9,883 bases of DNA from Catenibacterium sp. co_0103 (GCF_004168205.1 NZ_RCYB01000074.1:1-9883), one strand, 5' to 3'. Shown: positions 1 to 6,501, numbered from the stretch's first letter. The notes: a model not told the origin generated them from the letters alone. Numbers and translations are program-made.

Positions 1-1335
1 GATTATATATGTCCCATTATACAATCACAATTTCTTATTACCTTCATAGGATTCTTTGTCCTTACGTTACTAGTATGCAGGCATATCAACAAATCCGTTA
101 TTCACTTTTTAATTGATAACTTCTTAATTTTATTCTTATTTTTATTACTCACTTTGATTATATGTATTCTTATGATCAATCATTTTAAAGATGTCAAAGC
201 GATAGACTTCCTCAAAAACAAAGGTCCCTCTAAAACAATCATTTATTTCAATCAGGTTGTCTTATTCATTATGGTTTTAGTTATTCTATTCCTCTCATCT
301 ATTGGAATAGAGACTGGTTATTCGCTATTAAGTAGAATGAATAATCACAATGAATGGAATACAATGAAACATTATTCTATCTTGAGTGAAGTCTCCAATG
401 TAGAAAATAGTGATCTGTTTACTAGTCAAAGCTTTTTAAATAAACAAAAAGAACTTTATCAAGAATTCAACAGTCTTGGTAGTCTCTATGCTGACTTTAA
501 TGAATATGATAAAGAAACATATACAAATACAAGTATGGCCTATGTCAATACAAACTACTTAAAGAAACAAGTGATTCAAGATATACATGGACATGCTATT
601 CATATCAGTAAGGATGAAAAGAAAAGAATTGTCTTAGCACCTCAAAACTATTCAAAGAAGAAGATATATAAGATGACACAGGCTATGTTTGATACACCTC
701 ATGGTATCAAGATTATTTATTATAAAGACAATCAGAAATTCTTTACTTATAACTCTTTGATTGTATCTGATCATTCAAATAGTATCACAAATCCTGTTGT
801 ACAGGTACTTACAAATAAAAATGGATCACCTGAAGACTATGATGTCATTCTAGGATATAAATATAATCCTTATAAAATCAAAGGCTCTCAGGAAAGAATT
901 CATTCTATTTTAAAGAAACATGACTTAGATCAATATGCTTCTAAAATCATTACTGCCTATGATGAAATGTCTCTATTAAACCATCAGGAACAAACACTCT
1001 TTATTGCGGTTATTATGATCTCTGTCGCATTAGTCAGTTTGATGATATTGATGATTTACCAGAATATTCATATATTCATCCAGTATCATGCATCACTTCT
1101 TGCGATAGAGACAATGGAAGGTTATACACCATTAAGCAAGTATTTCTATTTTGTGAAATCAACAGTTGTTTTATTTATATCTACATTCTTGATTTCTTTA
1201 TTATGTCATTCTTATTTCATCTACACTCTTATTATTCATCTGATTCTTATGACTCTATGGGGTATGACTTATGTACTTTCCATAAAGAAGTTTGAGAGAA
1301 AGAATATCATTCATCTATTGAAAGGAACATTTTAA
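1..1335 (+). CDS. DUF1430-like bacteriocin-associated membrane protein, 5' partial
   Basis: The frame is open from base 1 to the TAA at 1333-1335, so the true start lies left of the window; 444 codons are visible. Hydrophobic spans are at about residues 9-26, 40-59 and 80-102. A polar, presumably extracellular region of about 230 residues follows (103-330), then a span at about 333-355 and two or more spans near the C-terminus. This outline (spans, large outer domain, spans) is that of FtsX-like permeases. It matches best the bacteriocin-associated integral membrane family (DUF1430), whose members are around 650 residues and pair with an ATPase of the type encoded next. It would form the membrane part of an ABC transporter that exports, or protects against, a peptide. 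The family call is from topology and gene context, not from a diagnostic motif; another MacB/FtsX-type permease remains possible. Confidence 0.7.
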   Translation, partial: DYICPIIQSQFLITFIGFFVLTLLVCRHINKSVIHFLIDNFLILFLFLLLTLIICILMINHFKDVKAIDFLKNKGPSKTIIYFNQVVLFIMVLVILFLSSIGIETGYSLLSRMNNHNEWNTMKHYSILSEVSNVENSDLFTSQSFLNKQKELYQEFNSLGSLYADFNEYDKETYTNTSMAYVNTNYLKKQVIQDIHGHAIHISKDEKKRIVLAPQNYSKKKIYKMTQAMFDTPHGIKIIYYKDNQKFFTYNSLIVSDHSNSITNPVVQVLTNKNGSPEDYDVILGYKYNPYKIKGSQERIHSILKKHDLDQYASKIITAYDEMSLLNHQEQTLFIAVIMISVALVSLMILMIYQNIHIFIQYHASLLAIETMEGYTPLSKYFYFVKSTVVLFISTFLISLLCHSYFIYTLIIHLILMTLWGMTYVLSIKKFERKNIIHLLKGTF

Positions 1336-1962
1336 ATGATTCAATTAAAGAATATTACGAAGCACTATGATACAAAAACAATCTTTGATCATTTCAATCT
1401 CACTATAGAAGATAATGAACTTGTCGCAATTGTAGGAAATAGTGGTTCTGGCAAATCTACATTACTTAATATCATGGGGTTATTGGAAGAGGTAGACGAT
1501 GGAGAAATTATCATTAATCATCAATTGATTTCAAATAAGAAAGATGCATTACTACTTATGAGATATGATATAGGCTATATGTTTCAAAACAATGCACTTG
1601 TAGATGATTATACCGTCAAAGAGAATCTTAATATTGTGTTGAAGTATTCAAAATTCAATAAGAAAGAAAAATTGAATGCGGTAAAGCAAGTACTATCTAC
1701 TGTTGGATTAGAAGGATATGAGAATAGAAAAGTATATTCTTTATCTGGTGGAGAAGCACAGCGTATCGCATTTTGTAAGATACTTCTTAAAAAGCCAAAG
1801 ATTGTGTTATGTGATGAACCAACTGGTTCACTTGATGCAACAAACACAAAAATAATGATGGATCTATTAATGGAATATCACCATAGTAGTGGTGCCACTG
1901 TAGTGATTGTGACACATGACCTAGATGTTGCGAAACTTTGTGAGAGAGTTATTCATATTTAA
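1336..1962 (+). CDS. ABC transporter ATP-binding protein (bacteriocin/peptide export type)
   Basis: This 208-residue protein is a complete ABC ATPase. Visible motifs are Walker A GNSGSGKS (34-41), Q-loop Gln84 in YMFQNN, signature LSGGE (136-140), Walker B IVLCDE (156-161), D-loop SLD (165-167) and switch His194 in VTHD. The order, spacing and GLLEEVDDG segment fit the LolD/MacB-like subfamily, which includes putative bacteriocin-export ATPases. It hydrolyses ATP on the inner face of the membrane to drive the permease encoded immediately upstream. The ATG directly follows the permease stop codon with no gap, and the AAAGGAA ribosome site lies inside the end of the permease gene, so the two are translationally linked. 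All catalytic residues are present, so it should be active. The transported substrate cannot be read from the sequence. Confidence 0.93.
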   Translation: MIQLKNITKHYDTKTIFDHFNLTIEDNELVAIVGNSGSGKSTLLNIMGLLEEVDDGEIIINHQLISNKKDALLLMRYDIGYMFQNNALVDDYTVKENLNIVLKYSKFNKKEKLNAVKQVLSTVGLEGYENRKVYSLSGGEAQRIAFCKILLKKPKIVLCDEPTGSLDATNTKIMMDLLMEYHHSSGATVVIVTHDLDVAKLCERVIHI

Positions 1963-1968
1963 TCAGTT

Positions 1969-2029
1969 AACCGCAAAAACTCCTCTTTCACAAAAGTTTT
2001 GCGGTTTTAAACCGCAAAACTTTATTATT
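1969..2029. terminator. Three-arm hairpin region, probable bidirectional terminator
   Basis: Arm A (1969-1978, AACCGCAAAA) is complementary to arm B (1997-2006), and B is also complementary to arm C. The B-C pair is a near-perfect palindrome: 1996-2007 pairs with 2009-2020 around one central base. In RNA this gives a stem of at least nine pairs with a short loop, followed by TTTATTATT on the plus strand, which suits termination after the ABC gene. On the minus strand the same stem is followed by TTTT (1995-1992), so it can also back up PAP2 termination. The A-B fold would exclude B-C. Confidence 0.7.
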
Positions 2030-2045
2030 CTATGAACTATTGCGA

Positions 2046-2076
2046 TTGAAAAAGGTGTCATTTTACTGACACCTTT
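2046..2076 (-). terminator. Intrinsic terminator of the PAP2 gene
   Basis: A perfect 10-bp stem, AAAGGTGTCA (2051-2060) with TGACACCTTT (2067-2076), encloses a 6-base loop. Read on the minus strand it is followed by a run of five T, the normal form of an intrinsic terminator. The last two bases of the PAP2 stop codon (2075-2077) are part of the stem. Confidence 0.85.
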
Positions 2077-2740
2077 AGCCTTTATTAGGAAACTTAGAAT
2101 ATACAAATTGACGTAAACGTGGATGTTCTCTCTTATAAATGAGCTGATAGAGCACATATGCGATTATACTTGCTGCTACAGCATCCATAAATGAATGCTG
2201 TTTGATGAACATTGTAGATAATGTAATAAGTACTGCTGAGATAGTCGCAAATATATGCATTGATTTATTGTCTTTGAATTTCTTTGATTTAATAAGTGCT
2301 ATCGCACATCCTATTGAATTAAATACATGAATACTTGGAAATACGTTAGTTGGTTTATCTGCCCCATAAATAAATCTTAACCAGAATTGTTCAAAGGCAT
2401 TCCCTGTAAGTACTTCTGGACGATGACAGAATGTTGTTGGGAAGATTGTGAATATGATAAGTGAAATAGTCATACCACAGGCTAGAAATGAAAAGCCACG
2501 ATAGAATTCATCTGCATCATAGAAAAACAAGAATAACAAAGTTCCTGCAACAAATAAAAACCAATAGATATAAGGAATAATAAATGCTGGTACAAATGGT
2601 ATGATACGGTCTAATCCTACATACATATCAAAGAAATGACTAATATCTCTTTGTTGTAAGCCAAAGTACCAAGGCATATAAAATACAAAATAGACAAGAA
2701 CCCATGCATGTTCATGAGTCTTTATGAATTTCTTAATCAT
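2075..2740 (-). CDS. PAP2-superfamily membrane phosphatase/transferase (Aur1/Ipt1-like)
   Basis: This 221-residue integral membrane protein has about six hydrophobic spans and the PAP2 active-site layout. Motif 1 ends in HRP (106-108), motif 2 is FPSIH (134-138) with His138, and motif 3 has the nucleophile His182 and Asp186 in KQHSFMD. The classical KX6RP and SRX5HX3D forms are altered: Phe stands where Lys is expected, and ST replaces SR. This resembles the Aur1/Ipt1-like branch of the superfamily rather than undecaprenyl-diphosphate phosphatase PgpB. Members remove or transfer phosphate groups on membrane lipids at the outer face; the substrate here is unknown. The ATG at 2740 follows a GGGTGAT ribosome site. 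The gene has its own promoter and a terminator overlapping its stop codon, so it is probably transcribed alone, downstream of a glycosyltransferase on the same strand. Confidence 0.85.
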   Translation of the reverse strand: MIKKFIKTHEHAWVLVYFVFYMPWYFGLQQRDISHFFDMYVGLDRIIPFVPAFIIPYIYWFLFVAGTLLFLFFYDADEFYRGFSFLACGMTISLIIFTIFPTTFCHRPEVLTGNAFEQFWLRFIYGADKPTNVFPSIHVFNSIGCAIALIKSKKFKDNKSMHIFATISAVLITLSTMFIKQHSFMDAVAASIIAYVLYQLIYKREHPRLRQFVYSKFPNKG

Positions 2741-2757
2741 TTAATCACCCAAATTTT

Positions 2758-2786
2758 ATTCTATCGATTCAGTAGGTAATAGTCAA
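2758..2786 (-). promoter_or_regulatory. Promoter of the PAP2 gene
   Basis: On the minus strand, TTGACT (2786-2781) and TAGAAT (2763-2758) are separated by 17 bases, each with one mismatch to the sigma-A consensus. A start about seven bases downstream would leave a leader of only about 10-11 bases, with the GGGTGAT ribosome site almost at the mRNA 5' end. Confidence 0.7.
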
Positions 2787-2788
2787 CA

Positions 2789-2816
2789 TAAAAAAAACAG
2801 TGATAGAATCACTGTT
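2789..2816 (-). terminator. Intrinsic terminator of the glycosyltransferase gene
   Basis: A 9-bp stem (2796-2804 with 2808-2816, core ACAGTGAT/ATCACTGT) has a 3-base loop and, on the minus strand, is followed directly by a run of seven T. Two bases of the glycosyltransferase stop codon (2815-2817) lie in the stem. It separates this gene from the PAP2 promoter immediately downstream. Confidence 0.88.
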
Positions 2817-3822
2817 AATTGAAACCAAATAGTTTCTGTGCAAGTTTATATCCACCAACGATTAGTTTACGTCCTAGTGGATCATTTAATTGCATAGCAA
2901 GACCTAATGCAGTCTTCTTTACTTCCTTATAAACGGCAGGCTTTGTATCCTTCATATAAGCCCATAAATCATTACGTTTCTGTAGGTTTTCTTCTGTACC
3001 ACTCTTTACGCAGAGTACTGTAGTTACTGTAGTAATCATAGATAGATACTTAATTAAGTATTTTCTCATCTTACGTGATTTAAGCTTATCAATATCAATC
3101 GCATCAATCATACGTTTATTCACTCTGATCTGCTGATCAATACGTCCAATCATCACTGTTTCATTCACTGACTGATCATCACGACCAATGAAATAGTGAT
3201 ATAAATCAACATTTAGATAATACATAGTTTGAACAAATGGAATAGGTTCATACACAAATAAGTTATCTACATAGAATGTATGTTTAGGAAGTACAAGACC
3301 ACTTGCACGTAATACTTCTGTCCGATAGATAATTGAATGCATTAATAGGTTCTGCGATGGATAGAAATATTTCACATCATACCATCTGAAAATCTTATTT
3401 TCAGGTAATGCATTTGTATAACGAATAGGCTTCTGTGTATTCTTTGATGGTTTATCATAGACATAGTTACAGATCATCATATCGACATCATTGCCAAGTT
3501 TCTTTAATGTCTGAATCACTTTAACTAAAGATGCTTCATCAAACCAGTCATCACTGTCTAATACTTTAAAGAAGCGTCCGGTTGCATTCTTTAAACCAGT
3601 ATTCACTGCTTCACCATGTCCACCATTTTCCTGATGTATACATCTGATTGTTGCAGGATATTCTTCCTCTAATAAATCTCCTATTTCTCCTGTCTTATCC
3701 TTAGAACCATCATCAATGATTAAGATTTCAATATCATTTTCACATATTAATAATGGTTCGATAGCATGTCTCATATAATCTTGTGAATTATAACAAGGCA
3801 CTGCAACTGTAAGAGTTTTCAT
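2815..3822 (-). CDS. Family 2 glycosyltransferase
   Basis: This 335-residue protein has an N-terminal GT-A fold of glycosyltransferase family 2. Motifs are VPCYN (8-12), DDGSKDKT (37-44), NGGHGEAVN (66-74) and the metal-binding DSDDW (89-93). GT2 enzymes transfer a sugar from a nucleotide-sugar donor; those with this short-domain layout usually build cell-surface polysaccharide, teichoic acid or glycolipid. The C-terminal half (about 110-335) is basic and has no clear membrane span, so the enzyme is probably cytosolic or peripherally bound. The chosen ATG at 3822 has GGAGG seven bases upstream. An in-frame start at 3885 adds 21 residues unlike the family and is ignored, since VAVPCYN normally opens the protein. 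Acceptor and donor cannot be deduced. It is flanked by a PAP2 enzyme gene and, divergently, an unknown membrane protein gene. Confidence 0.9.
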   Translation of the reverse strand: MKTLTVAVPCYNSQDYMRHAIEPLLICENDIEILIIDDGSKDKTGEIGDLLEEEYPATIRCIHQENGGHGEAVNTGLKNATGRFFKVLDSDDWFDEASLVKVIQTLKKLGNDVDMMICNYVYDKPSKNTQKPIRYTNALPENKIFRWYDVKYFYPSQNLLMHSIIYRTEVLRASGLVLPKHTFYVDNLFVYEPIPFVQTMYYLNVDLYHYFIGRDDQSVNETVMIGRIDQQIRVNKRMIDAIDIDKLKSRKMRKYLIKYLSMITTVTTVLCVKSGTEENLQKRNDLWAYMKDTKPAVYKEVKKTALGLAMQLNDPLGRKLIVGGYKLAQKLFGFN

Positions 3823-3844
3823 ACATTTACCTCCATATAGATTT

Positions 3845-3853
3845 ATTTTACCA
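3845..3853 (-). promoter_or_regulatory. Possible extended -10 promoter of the glycosyltransferase gene
   Basis: The minus strand reads TGGTAAAAT (3853-3845), an extended -10 element, 22 bases ahead of the start codon at 3822. No convincing -35 box lies 17 bases further upstream, so this is a moderate call. Confidence 0.4.
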
Positions 3854-3897
3854 TAAATCACCTTAATAAGGCTATAATTTATCAACTATCGCTTGTG

Positions 3898-3927
3898 TTT
3901 ACATCTAAAATTAATGTAATATATACT
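3898..3927 (+). promoter_or_regulatory. Promoter of the unknown membrane protein gene
   Basis: TTTACA (3898-3903) and TATACT (3922-3927) are each one mismatch from consensus, with an 18-base spacer. Two purine-rich sites follow, AAGGAG (3936-3941) and GAGG (3944-3947). The second is eight bases from the ATG at 3956 and is the likelier ribosome site. Confidence 0.6.
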
Positions 3928-3955
3928 GTATACGTAAGGAGTTGAGGTTAAAAAA

Positions 3956-5065
3956 ATGAATAGAGACGTAACATATAAGGATAGTTTACTATTTCATATT
4001 AGTACAATGAAAATCCTTTGTCCTGTATTTGGTATTATCATGTTAGTTCTTGGCTTTATAGAAGCAAAAGACGGTTATTATGTGATTACAGGGCTTGGTG
4101 TCATCGGGCTTCTACTTATGATTTATATCACTTTAAAGGTGAACAAGAAGAAGACTTTCTCTTATATGATGACTGAAGATGATATTACTTTTAAAGAAGG
4201 TAATAATGAAAAGAAGTATGCTTATGAAGACATTACTAAACTAGTAGATGATGGTAAGACACTCACTATTTATTCTAAAGAAGGAGTGATTGCACAGCTT
4301 TCTTCATTAGAATTTGAAGTGGCTGATTTAGCTGAATTAGTTGAAGAATGTACTGATCATAAGATCCCTTATGAAGATGTTGAGGGTACAAAGGAAGCAC
4401 CTAGTCGTATGCCTGCTGTATCAGTTACTAAACCAGTGATGCTTGTATTAACACTTATCCAGTTAGTATCATTAGTGGCTGGTATGATTGGTGCACTTGA
4501 TTCTCTTGTTGTGGGTGGATTAATTTCTATCGTTATCCCTGTGCTTGCAGGTATTTACTATTTAGGTCTAACTGCCGAAGGAAATCAGCCAGCAATCAAA
4601 GAATTGTATGGATTGTTCTTCGGTAACTTTATTATCCCTACTATTACAGGATGGTTAATTCTATTTACTAAATATGCAATGGAAAATACAAGACCTGTTA
4701 TTTATGCAACAATTATTGTATTCTTAATTATCTTTGTATTCTATCGCTGGATTGGTGAAAAAGCTGGATTACCTAGAGATGCATTATTTACATGCTTCCT
4801 AGTTATCTTTATTCCACTTGCATTATGCTGGATCAATGATCCTCTTGCAAAGGTAACTAATACAGAGGAATGTGTTATTACTAAGACAGAACATTATACA
4901 ACTAAGTTCTCACAGGTATATCATTTCAATGTAAAAACAGGTAAAAAGAAATTTACTTATCGTGCTACTGCCAAAGAATTTAAAGAGTATAAAAAAGGCG
5001 ATACAATCACAATCGTTACTAAAACTGGACCTTTCGCAGTCAGTTATAAAGAAATCAAGAAATAG
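3956..5065 (+). CDS. Unrecognised membrane protein with PH-like cytoplasmic segment
   Basis: I do not recognise this 369-residue protein by family. Two hydrophobic spans (about 17-35 and 41-61) precede a soluble, strand-rich acidic segment (about 66-140). Its pattern (MTEDDITFKEG, then YEDITKLVDDGKTLTIYS, then an acidic helix) resembles the small PH-like domains of bacterial YcxB-type membrane proteins. About five more spans follow (160-180, 184-204, 217-238, 247-264, 276-293). The protein ends in a roughly 75-residue soluble domain rich in Lys, Tyr and Thr with a GDTITIV strand, which could be a small beta-barrel. There is no signal peptidase site and no catalytic motif. It is transcribed alone from its own promoter, divergently from the glycosyltransferase, and ends in a strong terminator that includes its stop codon. 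A role in the membrane is certain; anything more would be a guess. Confidence 0.8.
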   Translation: MNRDVTYKDSLLFHISTMKILCPVFGIIMLVLGFIEAKDGYYVITGLGVIGLLLMIYITLKVNKKKTFSYMMTEDDITFKEGNNEKKYAYEDITKLVDDGKTLTIYSKEGVIAQLSSLEFEVADLAELVEECTDHKIPYEDVEGTKEAPSRMPAVSVTKPVMLVLTLIQLVSLVAGMIGALDSLVVGGLISIVIPVLAGIYYLGLTAEGNQPAIKELYGLFFGNFIIPTITGWLILFTKYAMENTRPVIYATIIVFLIIFVFYRWIGEKAGLPRDALFTCFLVIFIPLALCWINDPLAKVTNTEECVITKTEHYTTKFSQVYHFNVKTGKKKFTYRATAKEFKEYKKGDTITIVTKTGPFAVSYKEIKK

Positions 5066-5087
5066 GCATTTGCCTATTTCTTTTTTT
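5059..5087 (+). terminator. Intrinsic terminator of the unknown membrane protein gene
   Basis: GAAATAGGC (5059-5067) pairs with GCCTATTTC (5072-5080) across a 4-base loop and is followed by seven T. The TAG stop codon (5063-5065) lies entirely within the left arm. Confidence 0.92.
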
Positions 5088-5091
5088 ATGC

Positions 5092-5126
5092 AAAAAAATA
5101 GAGTGCCATCATGGGAACTCTATTTT
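5092..5126 (-). terminator. Intrinsic terminator of padR
   Basis: AAAATAGAGT (5095-5104) pairs with ACTCTATTTT (5117-5126) around a 12-base loop. On the minus strand the A/T end of the stem runs into a T tract (5098-5092). Two bases of the padR stop codon (5125-5127) lie in the stem. It stands back to back with the terminator of the convergent gene. Confidence 0.8.
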
Positions 5127-5448
5127 AATCTTTGTGAATAAATGAATTGATGCAATCCACTAGTTCATCAAATTCCACAATAATCTTGTCTAAATATTCC
5201 TTTCCGGCTGGTTCTAGGTGATAATACACTCTAGCTTTATTGTGGTAAATGATTGTATTACTTGAAATATAGCCATTTTCAATGAGTTTGTAGATAATAG
5301 GATACATAGTACCATTCTTCGGTTCAATACGACCCTTAGATTTTTCTGCAATCTCTTTAGTTAGTTCATACGCATATTGATCTTTTTCTTTCAATAAGCT
5401 TAAAATCATTAAATCAAGTTTAAATAAATAGTTTGAAGTCTTTGCCAT
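5125..5448 (-). CDS. PadR-family transcriptional regulator
   Basis: This 107-residue protein has the usual length of a minimal PadR repressor. A winged helix-turn-helix covers about residues 8-80. The family hallmark GTMYPIIYKLIENGYI (46-61) holds the recognition helix, and the wing is around RVYYHLEPAGKEYL (73-86). The C-terminal helix (83-104) is the normal dimerisation arm. PadR proteins are dimeric DNA-binding repressors released by small molecules or stress, often controlling transporters or their own gene. Usual partners such as DUF1700-type genes or an ABC transporter are not adjacent, so the target is unclear; autoregulation is plausible. The ATG at 5448 is preceded by AGGTGA at six bases. 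The gene has its own promoter and terminator. Confidence 0.93.
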   Translation of the reverse strand: MAKTSNYLFKLDLMILSLLKEKDQYAYELTKEIAEKSKGRIEPKNGTMYPIIYKLIENGYISSNTIIYHNKARVYYHLEPAGKEYLDKIIVEFDELVDCINSFIHKD

Positions 5449-5466
5449 AATTAATCACCTATAATA

Positions 5467-5495
5467 AGATTATCAAATATTAGAAGCGTTTTCAA
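5467..5495 (-). promoter_or_regulatory. Promoter of padR
   Basis: The minus strand has TTGAAA (5495-5490), a 17-base spacer and TAATCT (5472-5467), with TG one base ahead of the -10 (extended -10). It lies just upstream of the AGGTGA ribosome site of padR. Confidence 0.6.
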
Positions 5496-5501
5496 TACAT
5501 T

Positions 5502-5583
5502 TTTTAAATAAAATGACGTATTTGTGCACCAAACTGTACTTTTATCCTGTTTACAATAAAAAAAAGCGTCATTTTTTTTAAAA
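5502..5583. repeat. 82-bp imperfect inverted repeat between exonuclease and padR genes
   Basis: The arms at 5502-5518 and 5567-5583 match as inverted repeats over 17 bases with one mismatch; the perfect core is AAAATGACG/CGTCATTTT. They enclose 48 bases. Within the right side, eight A (5558-5565) and eight T (5572-5579) flank GCGTCA and could form a competing A/T hairpin. No flanking target duplication was seen. It could be a MITE-like remnant, a regulatory or terminator structure, or a small RNA. Confidence 0.55.
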
Positions 5584-5590
5584 TAGTGTG

Positions 5591-5630
5591 TAAGAAAAAG
5601 AACTCTATGCCTTAAGAGTTCTTTTTCTTA
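5591..5630 (-). terminator. Intrinsic terminator inside the exonuclease 3' end
   Basis: A perfect 16-bp inverted repeat (5591-5606 with 5615-5630) surrounds an 8-base loop. On the minus strand the rising arm is the last coding stretch of the exonuclease (encoding VRKRT) and the falling arm ends in CTTTTTCTTA. The stop codon (5605-5607) is at the loop edge. The A-rich then T-rich arms give the usual A-tract/U-tract form. Confidence 0.78.
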
Positions 5631-6501
5631 CCATATCAATATACTGGTCTTCATGTAGGATTCTAATATCCTGACCTTGTCTTGATAGTGTCATGGCTTT
5701 TTTTATCTTCTTATTGCCTTTTTGATATCTTGTCTGCTTGTAGTCCTTTTTCCCAATAACGAGATATCTTGTCTGTGTTGTGACATGGAATGATGGTGTC
5801 ATACCATCCTGTTCTACAAATGCTTCTATTTCTTGTTTTGTATGAGCAAGTTTTCCAGTGAAAGCAACTGTTTCTTTCTGTATTCCCATCCTTACTTCCT
5901 GTACCTTATCACTTGATACAAGAGGTTCAATAAAAGAACTTGTCATACGTCCTAAAGGGACATTTTCCTTCTCGTGGAGCTCTTTAAGACTTGTATAGTG
6001 ATGTTCATCCATCATCTTCTTTAAAAGTTCTGCACAGGCTAAAGAATCAGCCAGTGCATTATGGGCATTCTCTAATTCCACTGAATAATAATCACATAGA
6101 GAACCTAAGCCATACTTTTGTAATTCAGGATGAAACAGCTTTGCGAGTACTAATGTACATGATAAGAAACAAGTAGGCTTTCTTATACGAAACCTTCTAA
6201 ATACTGCCAATAGATGATTTAAATCTGATTGGATATCATGAGATATCACAATACTGTTTTCAAAATATTGACTAATCTTTGGCCAGATTTCTGGAAAAGT
6301 GGGTTGTTTCTTTAAATCCTGTGGTCTGATCTTATGAACCTTATAACGATAGGGATCAAAAGTCAATTTAGGAGGTCTAATAAGGGAATAGAATGTTTCC
6401 TTTACTTTCATATCCTCCAATACCACTATTCCAATAGAACAGATACTAACAGGATCATTATTTAATTCTTCAATATCAAAGATTGTTATTTTTTCACTCA
6501 T
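5605..6501 (-). CDS. DnaQ-like DEDDh 3'-5' exonuclease with C-terminal BRCT-like domain
   Basis: This 298-residue protein combines an N-terminal DEDDh exonuclease domain (about 1-165) with a C-terminal segment (about 207-295) resembling a BRCT domain (KETVAFTGKL, then TRYLVIGKKD, then KIKKAMTL). Catalytic residues seen are Asp9 and Glu11 in FDIEEL, Asp93 in SHDIQSDL, and His147 and Asp152 in HNALADS. The family degrades DNA or RNA from the 3' end with two metal ions; BRCT domains bind DNA ends or partner proteins. Motif I lacks the usual Thr after Glu, and motif II has HD where HN is common, so it is a divergent member. Its ATG overlaps the RNase H stop codon as ATGA, and a GGGAA element just upstream is a weak ribosome site, so translation is probably coupled. 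It is not the epsilon subunit of a replicative polymerase as far as context shows. Confidence 0.88.
   Translation of the reverse strand: MSEKITIFDIEELNNDPVSICSIGIVVLEDMKVKETFYSLIRPPKLTFDPYRYKVHKIRPQDLKKQPTFPEIWPKISQYFENSIVISHDIQSDLNHLLAVFRRFRIRKPTCFLSCTLVLAKLFHPELQKYGLGSLCDYYSVELENAHNALADSLACAELLKKMMDEHHYTSLKELHEKENVPLGRMTSSFIEPLVSSDKVQEVRMGIQKETVAFTGKLAHTKQEIEAFVEQDGMTPSFHVTTQTRYLVIGKKDYKQTRYQKGNKKIKKAMTLSRQGQDIRILHEDQYIDMVRKRTLKA

Noticed and set aside
154..156. TTG start for the DUF1430-like permease
   Set aside because: The frame is open with hydrophobic coding sequence back to base 1, so this is an internal codon of a truncated gene.
1608..1847. Minus-strand open frame inside the ABC ATPase gene
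   Set aside because: It is antisense to conserved ATPase motifs and has no ribosome site or recognisable domain.
1963..2157. Minus-strand 64-residue frame at the PAP2 3' end
   Set aside because: It overlaps the PAP2 gene on the same strand in another frame and runs through both terminators.
3823..3885. In-frame upstream extension of the glycosyltransferase (21 extra residues)
   Set aside because: The GGAGG site is placed correctly for ATG 3822, and GT2 proteins normally begin just before the V-P-x-Y-N strand.
5496..5590. Transposon insertion marked by the inverted repeat
   Set aside because: No target-site duplication, transposase or second copy is visible in the window, so it is kept only as an unexplained repeat.
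5991..6176. Plus-strand 61-residue frame opposite the exonuclease
   Set aside because: It is antisense to conserved exonuclease motif III and has no ribosome site.
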